A stretch of 64,000 nucleotides of DNA from an uncultured Candidatus Actinomarina sp. (lineage in GTDB: Bacteria > Actinomycetota > Acidimicrobiia > Actinomarinales > Actinomarinaceae). Shown here piece after piece: positions 53,550 to 62,076 of the stretch. Position numbers and translations under genes: made by a program. A model generated the notes under the pieces. It was not told the origin of the DNA, ran no database searches, and saw only the letters and a program-made list of their open reading frames with translations. Where the stretch lies: assembly GCA_902519845.1 (NCBI GenBank), contig CABYLQ010000004.1, positions 1 to 64,000 of the forward strand. Reading direction: 5' to 3'. The stretch's first letter is position 1, and every line of letters begins with the position of its first letter.

Positions 53550-54905
53550 GTGTTTGCAGATGTTGAGATTTTGTCGAACAATACATATAAATTTAGTAAA
53601 TTTACATATTCAATTCCTACACGCTTAACACAAAAAATTAAAATAGGTTCGATAATAAAAGTTATGTTTAGAAACAATATGAAAGATGCAGTTGTAATAA
53701 ACACACATAATGAATTACCAAATATAAAACTGATTAAACCTATTGAAAAAGTAACAAGTCAACTTAACAACCCACAATTATTGTTTTTAAAACATGTTGC
53801 CTCTGCAAATTTTCTAAACATAGGTATGACGCTATTTAACCTTTATAAAGATACTGATTACAAATTAGAAAGTGAATTAGGTTTATCGGAAAACTTAATT
53901 TTTAACAATAATGACATCTACTCAAATCTTGAAAATAAAGAACGAAATATAATATTTACACCATCTCTAAAATCAGCAAAAACTCTGTATGAGAATATGA
54001 TCAGAAATAACATTCAGATTGATTTTTATCAAAAAACAGGTGGTAACAAAGAAATATCGAACGTTATTCAGAGTCAGAGTAAATATACAAATACAATTCT
54101 CTTATCAAATAATTACCCAAAAATTTTTCAATCAAAAAACACAAATTGTCACTTTTTTGATACAAATGATATTGGATTTAATTTACCAAAATTAAACTCC
54201 ATGAATATTATCGAGCTAGCTTCTCTCAAGCAACATTACTTTGGTGGTAGATATTATTTCTATAATGAATATCCTTCTTTGAATATTTTTGATATAGCAA
54301 CTCATTATAAAAAACCTGATCTTACAAATATAGATATTTATCATGGAAATGGCATAACTGAATGCATCGAGTTATTAAAAACAAAATATGACCTTTCAAC
54401 AAATATACTTACTCATGATCAACCATCCGAAGAACATTTAAATGACTTTAACATAATCAAAAATAATCAAGAAGATTACGACATAAGCGTATTAATAAAC
54501 CCAAGAATTGTATATAAAAATAATTTAAATTCTGAAAGGCTCATTTATTTAATAAAAAAAATAAATGAAGTAAATACTAAAAATAAAAAATTAATAATAT
54601 TATCAACTCAAAATATAGATCTACATAAAGCACTTGAATATGAATATATAACAAAGTTAACAAAAGAAGAATTAAAAGAACGAAAAAAATGGGGTCCAAA
54701 CTTATATCATAAAGTTTATAAAATACTTTCTGATACTGAGCTCTCTCTTGAAAACACTAATTTAATATTAGGTCCAAGAGTTAGAGATGATGTTTTTGAA
54801 TATGAAATCAACATAAATTTAAGAAACAATATAAATTACAATGAAATTATTACAAGCTTTAGAAAGCTTCAGACTTATGAACCAAGGAAAGTGACTTCAA
54901 TTTAA
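53550..54905 (+). CDS. priA: Reduced PriA-like protein (primosomal protein N')
   Basis: A 451-residue protein in the exact slot of priA between coaBC and def. The first 60 residues (FSKFTYSIPTRLTQKIKIGSIIKV) match the PriA 3'-binding domain. The rest keeps the general order of the helicase domains, but there is no Walker A GSGKT, no DEEH box and no zinc-binding CxxC clusters. Actinobacterial PriA proteins also lack helicase motifs, but this one is about 200 residues shorter. Probably a DNA-binding replication-restart factor without helicase activity. GTG start one base after coaBC. Confidence 0.6.
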   Translation: MFADVEILSNNTYKFSKFTYSIPTRLTQKIKIGSIIKVMFRNNMKDAVVINTHNELPNIKLIKPIEKVTSQLNNPQLLFLKHVASANFLNIGMTLFNLYKDTDYKLESELGLSENLIFNNNDIYSNLENKERNIIFTPSLKSAKTLYENMIRNNIQIDFYQKTGGNKEISNVIQSQSKYTNTILLSNNYPKIFQSKNTNCHFFDTNDIGFNLPKLNSMNIIELASLKQHYFGGRYYFYNEYPSLNIFDIATHYKKPDLTNIDIYHGNGITECIELLKTKYDLSTNILTHDQPSEEHLNDFNIIKNNQEDYDISVLINPRIVYKNNLNSERLIYLIKKINEVNTKNKKLIILSTQNIDLHKALEYEYITKLTKEELKERKKWGPNLYHKVYKILSDTELSLENTNLILGPRVRDDVFEYEININLRNNINYNEIITSFRKLQTYEPRKVTSI

Positions 54906-55399
54906 TGGAAGAAATAGTAATATTTGGACATCCATCATTAAGAACAAAGTCTTCAGAAATAACTGAATTTAATAATGAGTTAGAAAAACTATCCGAAAGA
55001 ATGATAAAAATAATGTATGAAGCACCGGGAGTTGGTTTAGCTGCACCTCAAATTGGAATTAATAAAAATATATTTGTATTCGATGCAGGTGATGGTCCAA
55101 AAACAGCAATAAATCCGAATAAAATTGAAGTAGAAGGAAGTGCTGTGTTTTTAGAAGGATGTTTATCTCTTCCTGGTTATTACTGGGAAATCGAACGACC
55201 TGAATTCGCAAAAATATATTGTCAGAATCTTAAAGGTGAACCTATAACTTATGAAGGTGATGAACTAACTGGTAGGGTATTACAACATGAATTTGATCAT
55301 TTAAAAGGAAAGTTATTACTTTCATCTCTAACTAGAAAAGAAAGAAAAGAGGCAATTAAAAAAATAACAGTAAACGGATTTCCAGGCGATGACATATAA
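54905..55399 (+). CDS. def: Peptide deformylase
   Basis: A 164-residue enzyme with all three motifs: GVGLAAPQIG, EGCLSLPG (metal ligand Cys86) and QHEFDHLKG (His128, Glu129, His132). Removes formyl groups from new proteins. Overlaps fmt by 11 bases. Confidence 0.95.
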   Translation: MEEIVIFGHPSLRTKSSEITEFNNELEKLSERMIKIMYEAPGVGLAAPQIGINKNIFVFDAGDGPKTAINPNKIEVEGSAVFLEGCLSLPGYYWEIERPEFAKIYCQNLKGEPITYEGDELTGRVLQHEFDHLKGKLLLSSLTRKERKEAIKKITVNGFPGDDI

Positions 55400-56201
55400 A
55401 TATTTTTTTGGGAGTGATAAGAGAAGCGTTCCATATTTGAACTTTCTTTCAAAAGAAATAAATGAATTAGTAGTGGTAACAACAAAGCCAAAAAAAAGTG
55501 GACGTGGAAATAAATTAAGAACAAATCCTGTAGAGAATTTTTGTCAAAATAACAATATTATATTTAAGTACTTTGATGATTCTGAAATATATTCAGATAT
55601 GGATTATGGAATATGTGTAAGTTTTGGTGCAATTTTTAAAGCTGACTTTATAAATGGTAATGCACCTATTTTTAATATACACTTAAGCAGGCTTCCTGAA
55701 CTTCGTGGCCCTTCACCGGTAGAATCAGCAATATTAAATGGGAATACATTATTTGGTTATACAATATTTAAAATTGTGCAGGAAATTGATGAAGGACCAA
55801 TTCTTTACCAAAATGATGTGGAAGTACTCGATAATTATTCATCAAATGTTTATGAAGCGTTGCTTGAAGATTTTATAAGGAGTTTCAAATCTATAGACTT
55901 TAAATCACCATTGCTAATTCAGGAAGGCAATGTTTCTGTAACCAGCAAATTTGTAAAAACTGACTACATGATTTCAATAGAAGATACGATTTATGAAGCT
56001 AAAAATAAAATTAAAGCATTCGATATTTTAGGGCCTGCATATATTCAATATGATTCCAAAATAATTAAAATTCATAAATATACTGAAGATAATTCGGATT
56101 TTAAATATGAATTAAAAGATGGAAATTTATATTTAGATGAGATTACACCAGAAGGGAAAAATAAAATGACGGCTAATGATTACATACGTGGACGTCAATG
56201 A
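55389..56201 (+). CDS. fmt: Methionyl-tRNA formyltransferase (short)
   Basis: A 270-residue protein; the usual size is about 310. The formyl-donor site is seen as FNIHLSRLPELRGPSPVESAI and the Asp loop region as QEIDEGPILYQ. The C-terminal tRNA-binding domain is reduced but visible. Follows def directly, as usual. Confidence 0.85.
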   Translation: MTYKYFFGSDKRSVPYLNFLSKEINELVVVTTKPKKSGRGNKLRTNPVENFCQNNNIIFKYFDDSEIYSDMDYGICVSFGAIFKADFINGNAPIFNIHLSRLPELRGPSPVESAILNGNTLFGYTIFKIVQEIDEGPILYQNDVEVLDNYSSNVYEALLEDFIRSFKSIDFKSPLLIQEGNVSVTSKFVKTDYMISIEDTIYEAKNKIKAFDILGPAYIQYDSKIIKIHKYTEDNSDFKYELKDGNLYLDEITPEGKNKMTANDYIRGRQ

Positions 56202-56788
56202 AGATTTCGGCAAGTATTCAGGCATCTAACATTTATAATCTTCTAAATGAGTTAAATGAATATAGTGATAGTTTTGATCAATTACATGTTGATATAACTG
56301 ATGGGAACTTTACAAATAATATATCCCTTCCTGTTGCAATTATTGAATACATCAAAAATAATACAGATTTCGTGATTGACACCCATTTAATGCTAAATAA
56401 TAACGAACTGTTTACACAAAAAGCTTTTGAATATGGTTCTGATATTGTCACTGTACATTGTGAAACTACAACTCCAGAAATATTTAAATCACTAGTGAAC
56501 GAATTTACATATGTTGGTGTTGGAATACTTCCTACTACAGATATGAAAACTTTATCTAATTACATTGATGAAGCTTATAGTGTCTTATTATTGACAGTTA
56601 ATCCTGGTTTCTCAAATCAGACTAAGGCAGTAAATTTAATTGACAGGGTACAAGAATTTAAAGATCTCTATCCTGATTACTCCAACTTGTTAATTGTTGA
56701 TGGGGGGGTAAAAAAAGAAGAATTAGAATCCTTAAGAAATCTTGATGTTGATATAGCTGTTCAGGGGGGAGCTATATTTGCAAAATAG
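56198..56788 (+). CDS. rpe: Ribulose-phosphate 3-epimerase (short form)
   Basis: A 196-residue TIM barrel: LHVDITDGNFTNNISLP, DTHLMLNN, LLTVNPGFSNQ, IVDGGV. The metal-binding His and Asp pairs are present. About 20-25 residues shorter than usual and with SIQASN in place of the common SILSAD. It may supply ribulose 5-phosphate for the riboflavin genes that follow. Overlaps ribD by 11 bases. Confidence 0.85.
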   Translation: MKISASIQASNIYNLLNELNEYSDSFDQLHVDITDGNFTNNISLPVAIIEYIKNNTDFVIDTHLMLNNNELFTQKAFEYGSDIVTVHCETTTPEIFKSLVNEFTYVGVGILPTTDMKTLSNYIDEAYSVLLLTVNPGFSNQTKAVNLIDRVQEFKDLYPDYSNLLIVDGGVKKEELESLRNLDVDIAVQGGAIFAK

Positions 56789-57761
56789 TCTTAAATACTT
56801 ACAATTCTCTAAATATATGATTGAAGCTATAAAAGTTGCATTGCGTTACAACCCAACACCAAACCCGAGAGTGGGAGCTGTTCTTGTTGATAAAAATAAT
56901 AAAATTAAAAAAGTTGCGGCACATCAAAATAAGGGATACGATCATGCAGAATACAGTCTATTTAAGAATTCAGAAGTATCACCTGATGATACGTTATACG
57001 TAACTCTAGAACCTTGCTTTCATGATGATACGTCACCTTCATGCGCATCAACTGTTATACAAACTGGTATCAAATCGGTAGTGGTAGGAGACATTGATAA
57101 AGATAAGAGAACACACGGAAAAGGTATAGATCTATTAAGACAAAACGATATAGAAGTAATAGTTGAAGAAGGTGTTAATGAATTTCTAAACCCTGGATAT
57201 AAATACTCTGATACAAAACCTTTTTTAATTGGTAAAGTAGCAATCTCAAATGACAATATTATTTATAAAGAAAACAATAAATATATTAGTAATCAACAGT
57301 CTCGTGAAATATCACACTATATTAGGTCAACCGTAGATTGTATAATCATTGGAAAGAATACATTAATAAAAGATGCACCTCAACTTAATGTACGCCTTGA
57401 TGATAAATTTTCAAGTCCGACGCCAATCGTAATTTGGGGAAATAACACAAGAGATTTAATAACCTATAAGAAAAATAATAGTAATTTTTTATTCTATGTT
57501 GAAAATGATGAAGGATCATTTAATGACTACGTATTAAGAAATAACTTCAAGACAGGCCTTATTGAAGGGGGTAATAAGATTCTTTCATACTTTTTTGAAC
57601 AACAACAAATAGATAAGTTTTATATGTTTAAATCTGATTCTAATTTAGTTAATGGTTTGAAATTAGATACAAGCATTCAAAATAGTTTAAAAAAAGATTA
57701 TATTCTCAATGATCAATATCAGATTAAAGATAATTCATTATCTACTTATACTATTAAGTGA
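56778..57761 (+). CDS. ribD: Riboflavin deaminase/reductase RibD
   Basis: A 327-residue bifunctional enzyme. Deaminase half: NPRVGAVLVD, HAE (residues 56-58), EPCFHDDTSPSC (Cys80, Cys89) zinc site. Reductase half: IIGKNTLIKDAPQLNVR and LIEGGNKILSYFF. Starts at TTG inside rpe; ATG at 56817 is an alternative. Confidence 0.9.
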   Translation: MQNSLKYLQFSKYMIEAIKVALRYNPTPNPRVGAVLVDKNNKIKKVAAHQNKGYDHAEYSLFKNSEVSPDDTLYVTLEPCFHDDTSPSCASTVIQTGIKSVVVGDIDKDKRTHGKGIDLLRQNDIEVIVEEGVNEFLNPGYKYSDTKPFLIGKVAISNDNIIYKENNKYISNQQSREISHYIRSTVDCIIIGKNTLIKDAPQLNVRLDDKFSSPTPIVIWGNNTRDLITYKKNNSNFLFYVENDEGSFNDYVLRNNFKTGLIEGGNKILSYFFEQQQIDKFYMFKSDSNLVNGLKLDTSIQNSLKKDYILNDQYQIKDNSLSTYTIK

Positions 57762-58339
57762 TGTTTACTGGAATTATTAATTCTATTGGGAATATTGAGA
57801 ATTTAAATGATGATTTAATTCAAATCAGTACTGATAATAACTCATACCAAAATCTTGATTCTGGAACAAGTATTGGGATTGATGGAACGTGTCTAACTTT
57901 ACGTGACTACGAGAATGATATATTAAACTTTCAAGTATCTGGTGAAACATTCAATAGAACAATTGCTAAAGGATATAAAACTGGTTCAAAAATTAATCTA
58001 GAATTACCAGCAACCATGTCAACATTCTTAAGTGGTCATATTGTTCAAGGACATGTTGACACAACTTCAGAAGTAATAAACATTGAAGAAAATGAAAATA
58101 ATCTATGGACTTACTATTTCAAAATTACTGATTCTAAGTATATTGTTGATAAGGGTTCAATTACGATAAACGGTATCTCGTTAACAGTTGTTGATCCAAA
58201 TGAAGAATCATTTAGTGTTGCAGTTATAAGTGAAACTTATCAAAGAACAAATTTACAATACCTAAAAAATGGCTCATTAGTTAACATTGAATATGACATA
58301 CTTGCTAAATATATGGAGAAAATGATTAATGATAAGTGA
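57761..58339 (+). CDS. ribE: Riboflavin synthase, alpha chain
   Basis: A 192-residue protein of two similar halves: MFTGIINSIGNIE, GIDGTCLTL, GHIVQGHVDTT, then GSITINGISLTV. Makes riboflavin from two lumazines. The ATG at 57761 shares a base with the ribD stop. Confidence 0.93.
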   Translation: MFTGIINSIGNIENLNDDLIQISTDNNSYQNLDSGTSIGIDGTCLTLRDYENDILNFQVSGETFNRTIAKGYKTGSKINLELPATMSTFLSGHIVQGHVDTTSEVINIEENENNLWTYYFKITDSKYIVDKGSITINGISLTVVDPNEESFSVAVISETYQRTNLQYLKNGSLVNIEYDILAKYMEKMINDK

Positions 58340-59531
58340 CATAGAAGTTATTATCGAAAAATTTAAAAAAGGTGAAATGGTAATCCTCGTTGATGATGAG
58401 GATAGAGAAAACGAAGGTGACTTGATTGTATCTTCTCAATATCTGACACCTGAACATATAAATTTCATGATTACTTATGCAAAAGGACTTGTATGCGCGC
58501 CTATTGCTAAAGATGTGGCTAAAAAATTAAAGTTATCATTAATGCAGGGTATTGATAACGAAGAAGATACACAATTTACAACATCTGTGGATCTTATGGG
58601 CGATGGTGTCTCAACAGGTATCTCAGCTGATGATAGATTTAAAACTATTAAAGGATTGAGTGATCCAAGTGCAACTAGAGATGATTTTAAAGTTCCGGGG
58701 CACGTTTTTCCCTTGCAAGCTATGGACGGTGGAGTTTTAAGACGTGCTGGACACACAGAAGCAGCAGTAGATTTATGTTTAGTTGCAGACCATTATCCTG
58801 TAGCCGTTATTTGTGAAATTATTAACGATGATGGATCAATGGCAAGAATAGATGACCTTATCGAATTTTCATCAAAGCACGACGTTGCTATTGGAACTAT
58901 AAAAGATTTAATAGAGTATCGCTTGAAATTGTCCAACCCAGTAAGTTTGGTGTCTAGTGCAAAAGTACCTACAGATTATGGCGAATTTACTGCACATGTA
59001 TACAAAGATAATAATGACAATACAGAGCATATTGCTCTTACATATAAAGATTATCTACAAGGTGAATCATCTATGGTAAGAGTTCACTCTGAGTGTCTTA
59101 CAGGTGATGTTTTTAGCTCTAATAAGTGTGACTGTGGATATCAACTAAATAATGCAATGGAAACAATAGTTAAAAATGGTTCTGGAGTTATTTTGTATAT
59201 GAGAGGTCATGAAGGAAGAGGTATAGGTCTTGGTAACAAAATAAAGGCTTATTCACTTCAAGATGAAGGTGCTGATACAGTTGAGGCAAATTTGAAATTA
59301 GGTTTTGAAATGGACCAAAGAGACTACGGAACAGGAGCGCTTATCCTTAGAGACTTAGGAATCACGAATATGAACCTATTAACGAACAATCCCAGCAAAA
59401 GAGCAGGCCTTGAAGGATTTGGTTTAAATATTGTAAAGAGAACACCATTGAAGGGTAAAATAACGAATGAAAATTCTTCTTACCTTGACACTAAAGAAAA
59501 TAAAATGGGTCATAACTTTAATGAAGAGTAA
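58329..59531 (+). CDS. ribBA: DHBP synthase / GTP cyclohydrolase II fusion
   Basis: A 400-residue fusion. N half: VDDEDRENEGDLI and HVFPLQAMDGGVLRRAGHTEAAVDL. C half: SECLTGDVFSSNKCDCG (zinc Cys256, Cys267, Cys269), YMRGHEGRGIGL, and RDYGTGA. Provides both starting compounds of riboflavin synthesis. Confidence 0.95.
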   Translation: MISDIEVIIEKFKKGEMVILVDDEDRENEGDLIVSSQYLTPEHINFMITYAKGLVCAPIAKDVAKKLKLSLMQGIDNEEDTQFTTSVDLMGDGVSTGISADDRFKTIKGLSDPSATRDDFKVPGHVFPLQAMDGGVLRRAGHTEAAVDLCLVADHYPVAVICEIINDDGSMARIDDLIEFSSKHDVAIGTIKDLIEYRLKLSNPVSLVSSAKVPTDYGEFTAHVYKDNNDNTEHIALTYKDYLQGESSMVRVHSECLTGDVFSSNKCDCGYQLNNAMETIVKNGSGVILYMRGHEGRGIGLGNKIKAYSLQDEGADTVEANLKLGFEMDQRDYGTGALILRDLGITNMNLLTNNPSKRAGLEGFGLNIVKRTPLKGKITNENSSYLDTKENKMGHNFNEE

Positions 59532-59919
59532 AATTGCAATAGTTCATTCTGATTATTATCAGGATATAAGTACATCACTTGTCAATGGTTTTAAAAAGTC
59601 TATTGATGATAGCTTTCACTGTGATACGTATAATGTAGAAGGTAGTTGGGAGTTAATCCATAAAATAAACTCTCTAATTGGCGAATATGATAAATTTGTC
59701 GCAATAGGAGTAATTGTGAAAGGTGAAACAGATCATTATGAGTATTTATCCTCAAGTATTGCTAACGCACTTTTATCAATGACTATTACTAAAGATGTCT
59801 ATATATCAAATTGTGTTCTTAACGTTCAAACTCTAGAACAAGCAAAAAATAGAGCTTCGGATGATAAAAATAAAGGATCCGAATCTGCATACGCCATAAA
59901 TAATCTTTTTCTTACATAA
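59521..59919 (+). CDS. ribH: 6,7-dimethyl-8-ribityllumazine synthase (short)
   Basis: A 132-residue protein, about 20 residues shorter than usual. Core motifs: VEGSWELIHKI, FVAIGVIVKGETDHYEYL (with the catalytic His), and QAKNRASDDKNKGSESA. Start at 59521 was chosen because the upstream in-frame ATG adds residues that are only ribBA in another frame. Confidence 0.88.
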   Translation: MKSKIAIVHSDYYQDISTSLVNGFKKSIDDSFHCDTYNVEGSWELIHKINSLIGEYDKFVAIGVIVKGETDHYEYLSSSIANALLSMTITKDVYISNCVLNVQTLEQAKNRASDDKNKGSESAYAINNLFLT

Positions 59920-59933
59920 TAAAAATTAAGTTA

Positions 59934-59939
59934 TATAAT
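59934..59939 (+). promoter_or_regulatory. TATAAT -10 box of the infC operon
   Basis: A perfect TATAAT, predicting transcription start near 59946 and so a leader of about 85 bases. It differs from the leaderless pattern seen elsewhere. Confidence 0.5.
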
Positions 59940-59945
59940 TAAATC

Positions 59946-60030
59946 AAGCGAACAATGTTCCACCTACTGTGAAAAATAGTTAGGTTTGTAAAACAGCTTC
60001 GTGCTGTTTTTTTTATTGAAAGGAAAACAA
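59946..60030 (+). promoter_or_regulatory. Structured infC leader with attenuator-like terminator
   Basis: The leader contains a small stem GAAC/GTTC (59950-59960), a seven-pair stem with one bulge (59962-59968 with 59978-59985), then a terminator stem AAAACAGC (59990-59997) with GCTGTTTT (60003-60010) and T run to 60014. A Shine-Dalgarno GAAAGGA is at 60018-60024. A terminator inside the leader of infC-rpmI-rplT suggests feedback control, as L20 does in Firmicutes. The effector here is unknown. Confidence 0.5.
59990..60014 (+). terminator. Terminator or attenuator in front of infC
   Basis: Eight-base perfect stem with a TTCGT loop, followed by a run of eight T (60007-60014). It might only end the ribH transcript, but it lies downstream of the TATAAT box and so inside the infC leader. 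Confidence 0.65.
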
Positions 60031-60546
60031 ATAGCAGAATTAAATGTAAACGAAGAGATCAGATCTAAAAAGTTGCTCGTCATTGCACCTGATGGAGTAC
60101 AAGTTGGAGAATTGGAGTTGAAGAAAGCTTTGATTCTTGCTGAAGAGCTTGATCTTGACTTAGTAGAGGTCTCTCCGGAAAGTAAACCTCCTGTTGCAAG
60201 GCTTATGGATTATGGAAAATATAAATTTGAACTAAAGCAAAAAGCAAGGGAATCAAGAAAAAAACAAGTAAAAATTAACGTAAAGGAAATACAGCTAAAA
60301 CCAAAGATTGATACGAATGATTACAGAATTAAGTTAAATCAATCAAAAAAGTTTTTAGAAGATGGAGATAAAGTGAAGTTCACAATGAGATTTAGAGGTA
60401 GAGAAGCAGAGTATCCTGAATTAGGACAAAAAATTCTTGATAATTTGAGAGATGAGCTTGAAGATCTATCCATGGTTGAATCTACGTCAAGACCAGATGG
60501 TCGTTCACTTACAATGGTATTAGCACCAAATGGAGGTAAGAAATGA
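60031..60546 (+). CDS. infC: Translation initiation factor IF-3, likely AUA start
   Basis: A 171-residue IF3: EIRSKKLLVIAPDGVQVGEL, LVEVSPESKPPVARLMDYGKYKFE, and the C-terminal KFTMRFRGREAEYPELG. No ATG lies in frame near the conserved NEEIRSKK start. An in-frame GTG at 60001 lies within the terminator stem and TTG at 60016 has no ribosome site. An ATA at 60031 is six bases after GAAAGGA. IF3 genes are known to use rare AUU-type starts for self-control, so AUA is the best choice. Confidence 0.85.
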   Translation: MAELNVNEEIRSKKLLVIAPDGVQVGELELKKALILAEELDLDLVEVSPESKPPVARLMDYGKYKFELKQKARESRKKQVKINVKEIQLKPKIDTNDYRIKLNQSKKFLEDGDKVKFTMRFRGREAEYPELGQKILDNLRDELEDLSMVESTSRPDGRSLTMVLAPNGGKK

Positions 60547-60731
60547 AACACAAAACTCATAAAGGTATGAAAAAAAGAATTAGAGTCAGTGGAACTGGAA
60601 AATTTATGAGAAGACGTGCCCATAGATCGCACTATAAACTAGCCAAAGGAAGCAACTCCTGGTCTAGGCTAAAACGTGATGTAGAATCCTCAAAGGGTGA
60701 TTCAAAGAAAATCAGAAAGTTGTTGAGTTAA
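60543..60731 (+). CDS. rpmI: Ribosomal protein bL35
   Basis: A 62-residue very basic protein: KHKTHKGMKKRIRVSGTGKF and RRRAHRSHYKLAK. Overlaps infC by four bases. Typical infC-rpmI-rplT order. Confidence 0.95.
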   Translation: MKHKTHKGMKKRIRVSGTGKFMRRRAHRSHYKLAKGSNSWSRLKRDVESSKGDSKKIRKLLS

Positions 60732-61091
60732 ATGGTAAGAGTTAGAAGATCTGTTAGTAGCAGGAAATCAAGAAAAAAAGTTCTTAAGCAAGCTAAAGGT
60801 TATACAGGAGCACGAAGTAAAAGATTACGAACTGCAAAAGAGCAGGTTATGCATGCTGGCAATGATGCTTTCGCACATAGAAAAGACAAGAAAGCAACAT
60901 ACAGAAAAATATGGATCTCAAGAATAAATGCCGCTTCAAGAGAACATGGACTTCCATATTCAAAATTTATTAACGGTCTAACTAATGCTGAAGTTAAAGT
61001 TGATCGTAAAATACTCGCAGATTTAGCAATAAATGATCCTGATGGATTTAAAAAGCTTGTTGATTTAGCCAAAAAAAATATAAATGCCTGA
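60732..61091 (+). CDS. rplT: Ribosomal protein bL20
   Basis: A 119-residue basic protein: RVRRSVSSRKSRKKVLKQAKGYTGARS and YRKIWISRINAASREHGLPYSKF, with AFAHRKDKKATYR. L20 is the known feedback repressor of this operon in other bacteria. Directly follows rpmI. Confidence 0.95.
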   Translation: MVRVRRSVSSRKSRKKVLKQAKGYTGARSKRLRTAKEQVMHAGNDAFAHRKDKKATYRKIWISRINAASREHGLPYSKFINGLTNAEVKVDRKILADLAINDPDGFKKLVDLAKKNINA

Positions 61092-62076
61092 GGTTAATAC
61101 AGAAAAGATATTTGCATCTTTTTTATTAAGTGTTGAACAAGTTACTTCAATTGATGAATTCAATGACTTAGAAAAAGAATACTTAGGTAAAAATTCGCTA
61201 ATTTCAGAAGAAAGAAAGAAATTATCATCTATGAGTGAAATCTCTAGAAAAAAATATGGAAAAGTCCTTCAAGAGCTATCAACTCAAATTTCTGAAAGAT
61301 TAAATCAAGAGAGATTAAGTTTTCAATCTAAATTTTTTAAAGAAAAGGAATTAAAGGATAATAAAGATATAACAATCAATTGGTACAAAGATTTAGGAAG
61401 CAGAGAGCACGTACTAACAAGCGTCATGAATGAAGTTGTGGATATATTCTCTGCAATTGGGTATACAGTGGCAACAGGCCCAGAAGCAGAAACTTCTTGG
61501 CATAATTTTGATGCTTTAAATACACCTGATTGGCACCCAGCTCGCTATGAATCAGACACACTTTATTTAGATGAAAATTTAGAGCAACTTCTCAGAACTC
61601 AAACAAGTACAGTACAAGTAAGGCACATGCAAAATAATAAACCACCGGTTTATATAGTTGCTCCTGGTCGCGTTTATAGATCCGATCAATTAGATGCAAC
61701 TCACTCACCAGTTTTTCATCAAATCGAAGGTTTGGCCGTAGATGAAAATCTAACATTTTCAGATTTAAAAGGGACATTAGAGTATTTTGTTCAAGAATTT
61801 TTTGGTAAAGAAATTAAAACTAAATTTATTCCACATTTTTTTCCATTTACTGAACCGTCAGCTGAAGTATTAGTAAGTTGGAAAGATGGCGAATGGCTAG
61901 AGATATTGGGTTGCGGTATGGTCGATCCTAATGTGTTTCAACATGTAGGATACGATAAAAATTCCCAAGGTTTTGCGTTTGGAGTTGGTGTAGAGAGATT
62001 AGCTATGATTCGTTATAAAATTGACCACATCAAAAATTTCTATGAAAATGATCTGAGATTTTTAAGGCAGTTCTAA
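61084..62076 (+). CDS. pheS: Phenylalanyl-tRNA synthetase alpha chain
   Basis: A 330-residue class II subunit: helical N terminus, GPEAETSWHNFDALNTPDWHPAR, LLRTQTSTVQVRHM, RVYRSDQLDATHSPVFHQIEGLAVD, and GFAFGVGVERLAMIRY. Catalytic subunit of the (alpha-beta)2 enzyme. Overlaps rplT by eight bases. Confidence 0.95.
   Translation: MPEVNTEKIFASFLLSVEQVTSIDEFNDLEKEYLGKNSLISEERKKLSSMSEISRKKYGKVLQELSTQISERLNQERLSFQSKFFKEKELKDNKDITINWYKDLGSREHVLTSVMNEVVDIFSAIGYTVATGPEAETSWHNFDALNTPDWHPARYESDTLYLDENLEQLLRTQTSTVQVRHMQNNKPPVYIVAPGRVYRSDQLDATHSPVFHQIEGLAVDENLTFSDLKGTLEYFVQEFFGKEIKTKFIPHFFPFTEPSAEVLVSWKDGEWLEILGCGMVDPNVFQHVGYDKNSQGFAFGVGVERLAMIRYKIDHIKNFYENDLRFLRQF

Noticed and set aside
60001-60030. GTG at 60001 as infC start
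   Set aside because: It falls in the loop and 3' arm of the terminator hairpin, has no ribosome-binding site and would add an unlikely LFFLL leader.
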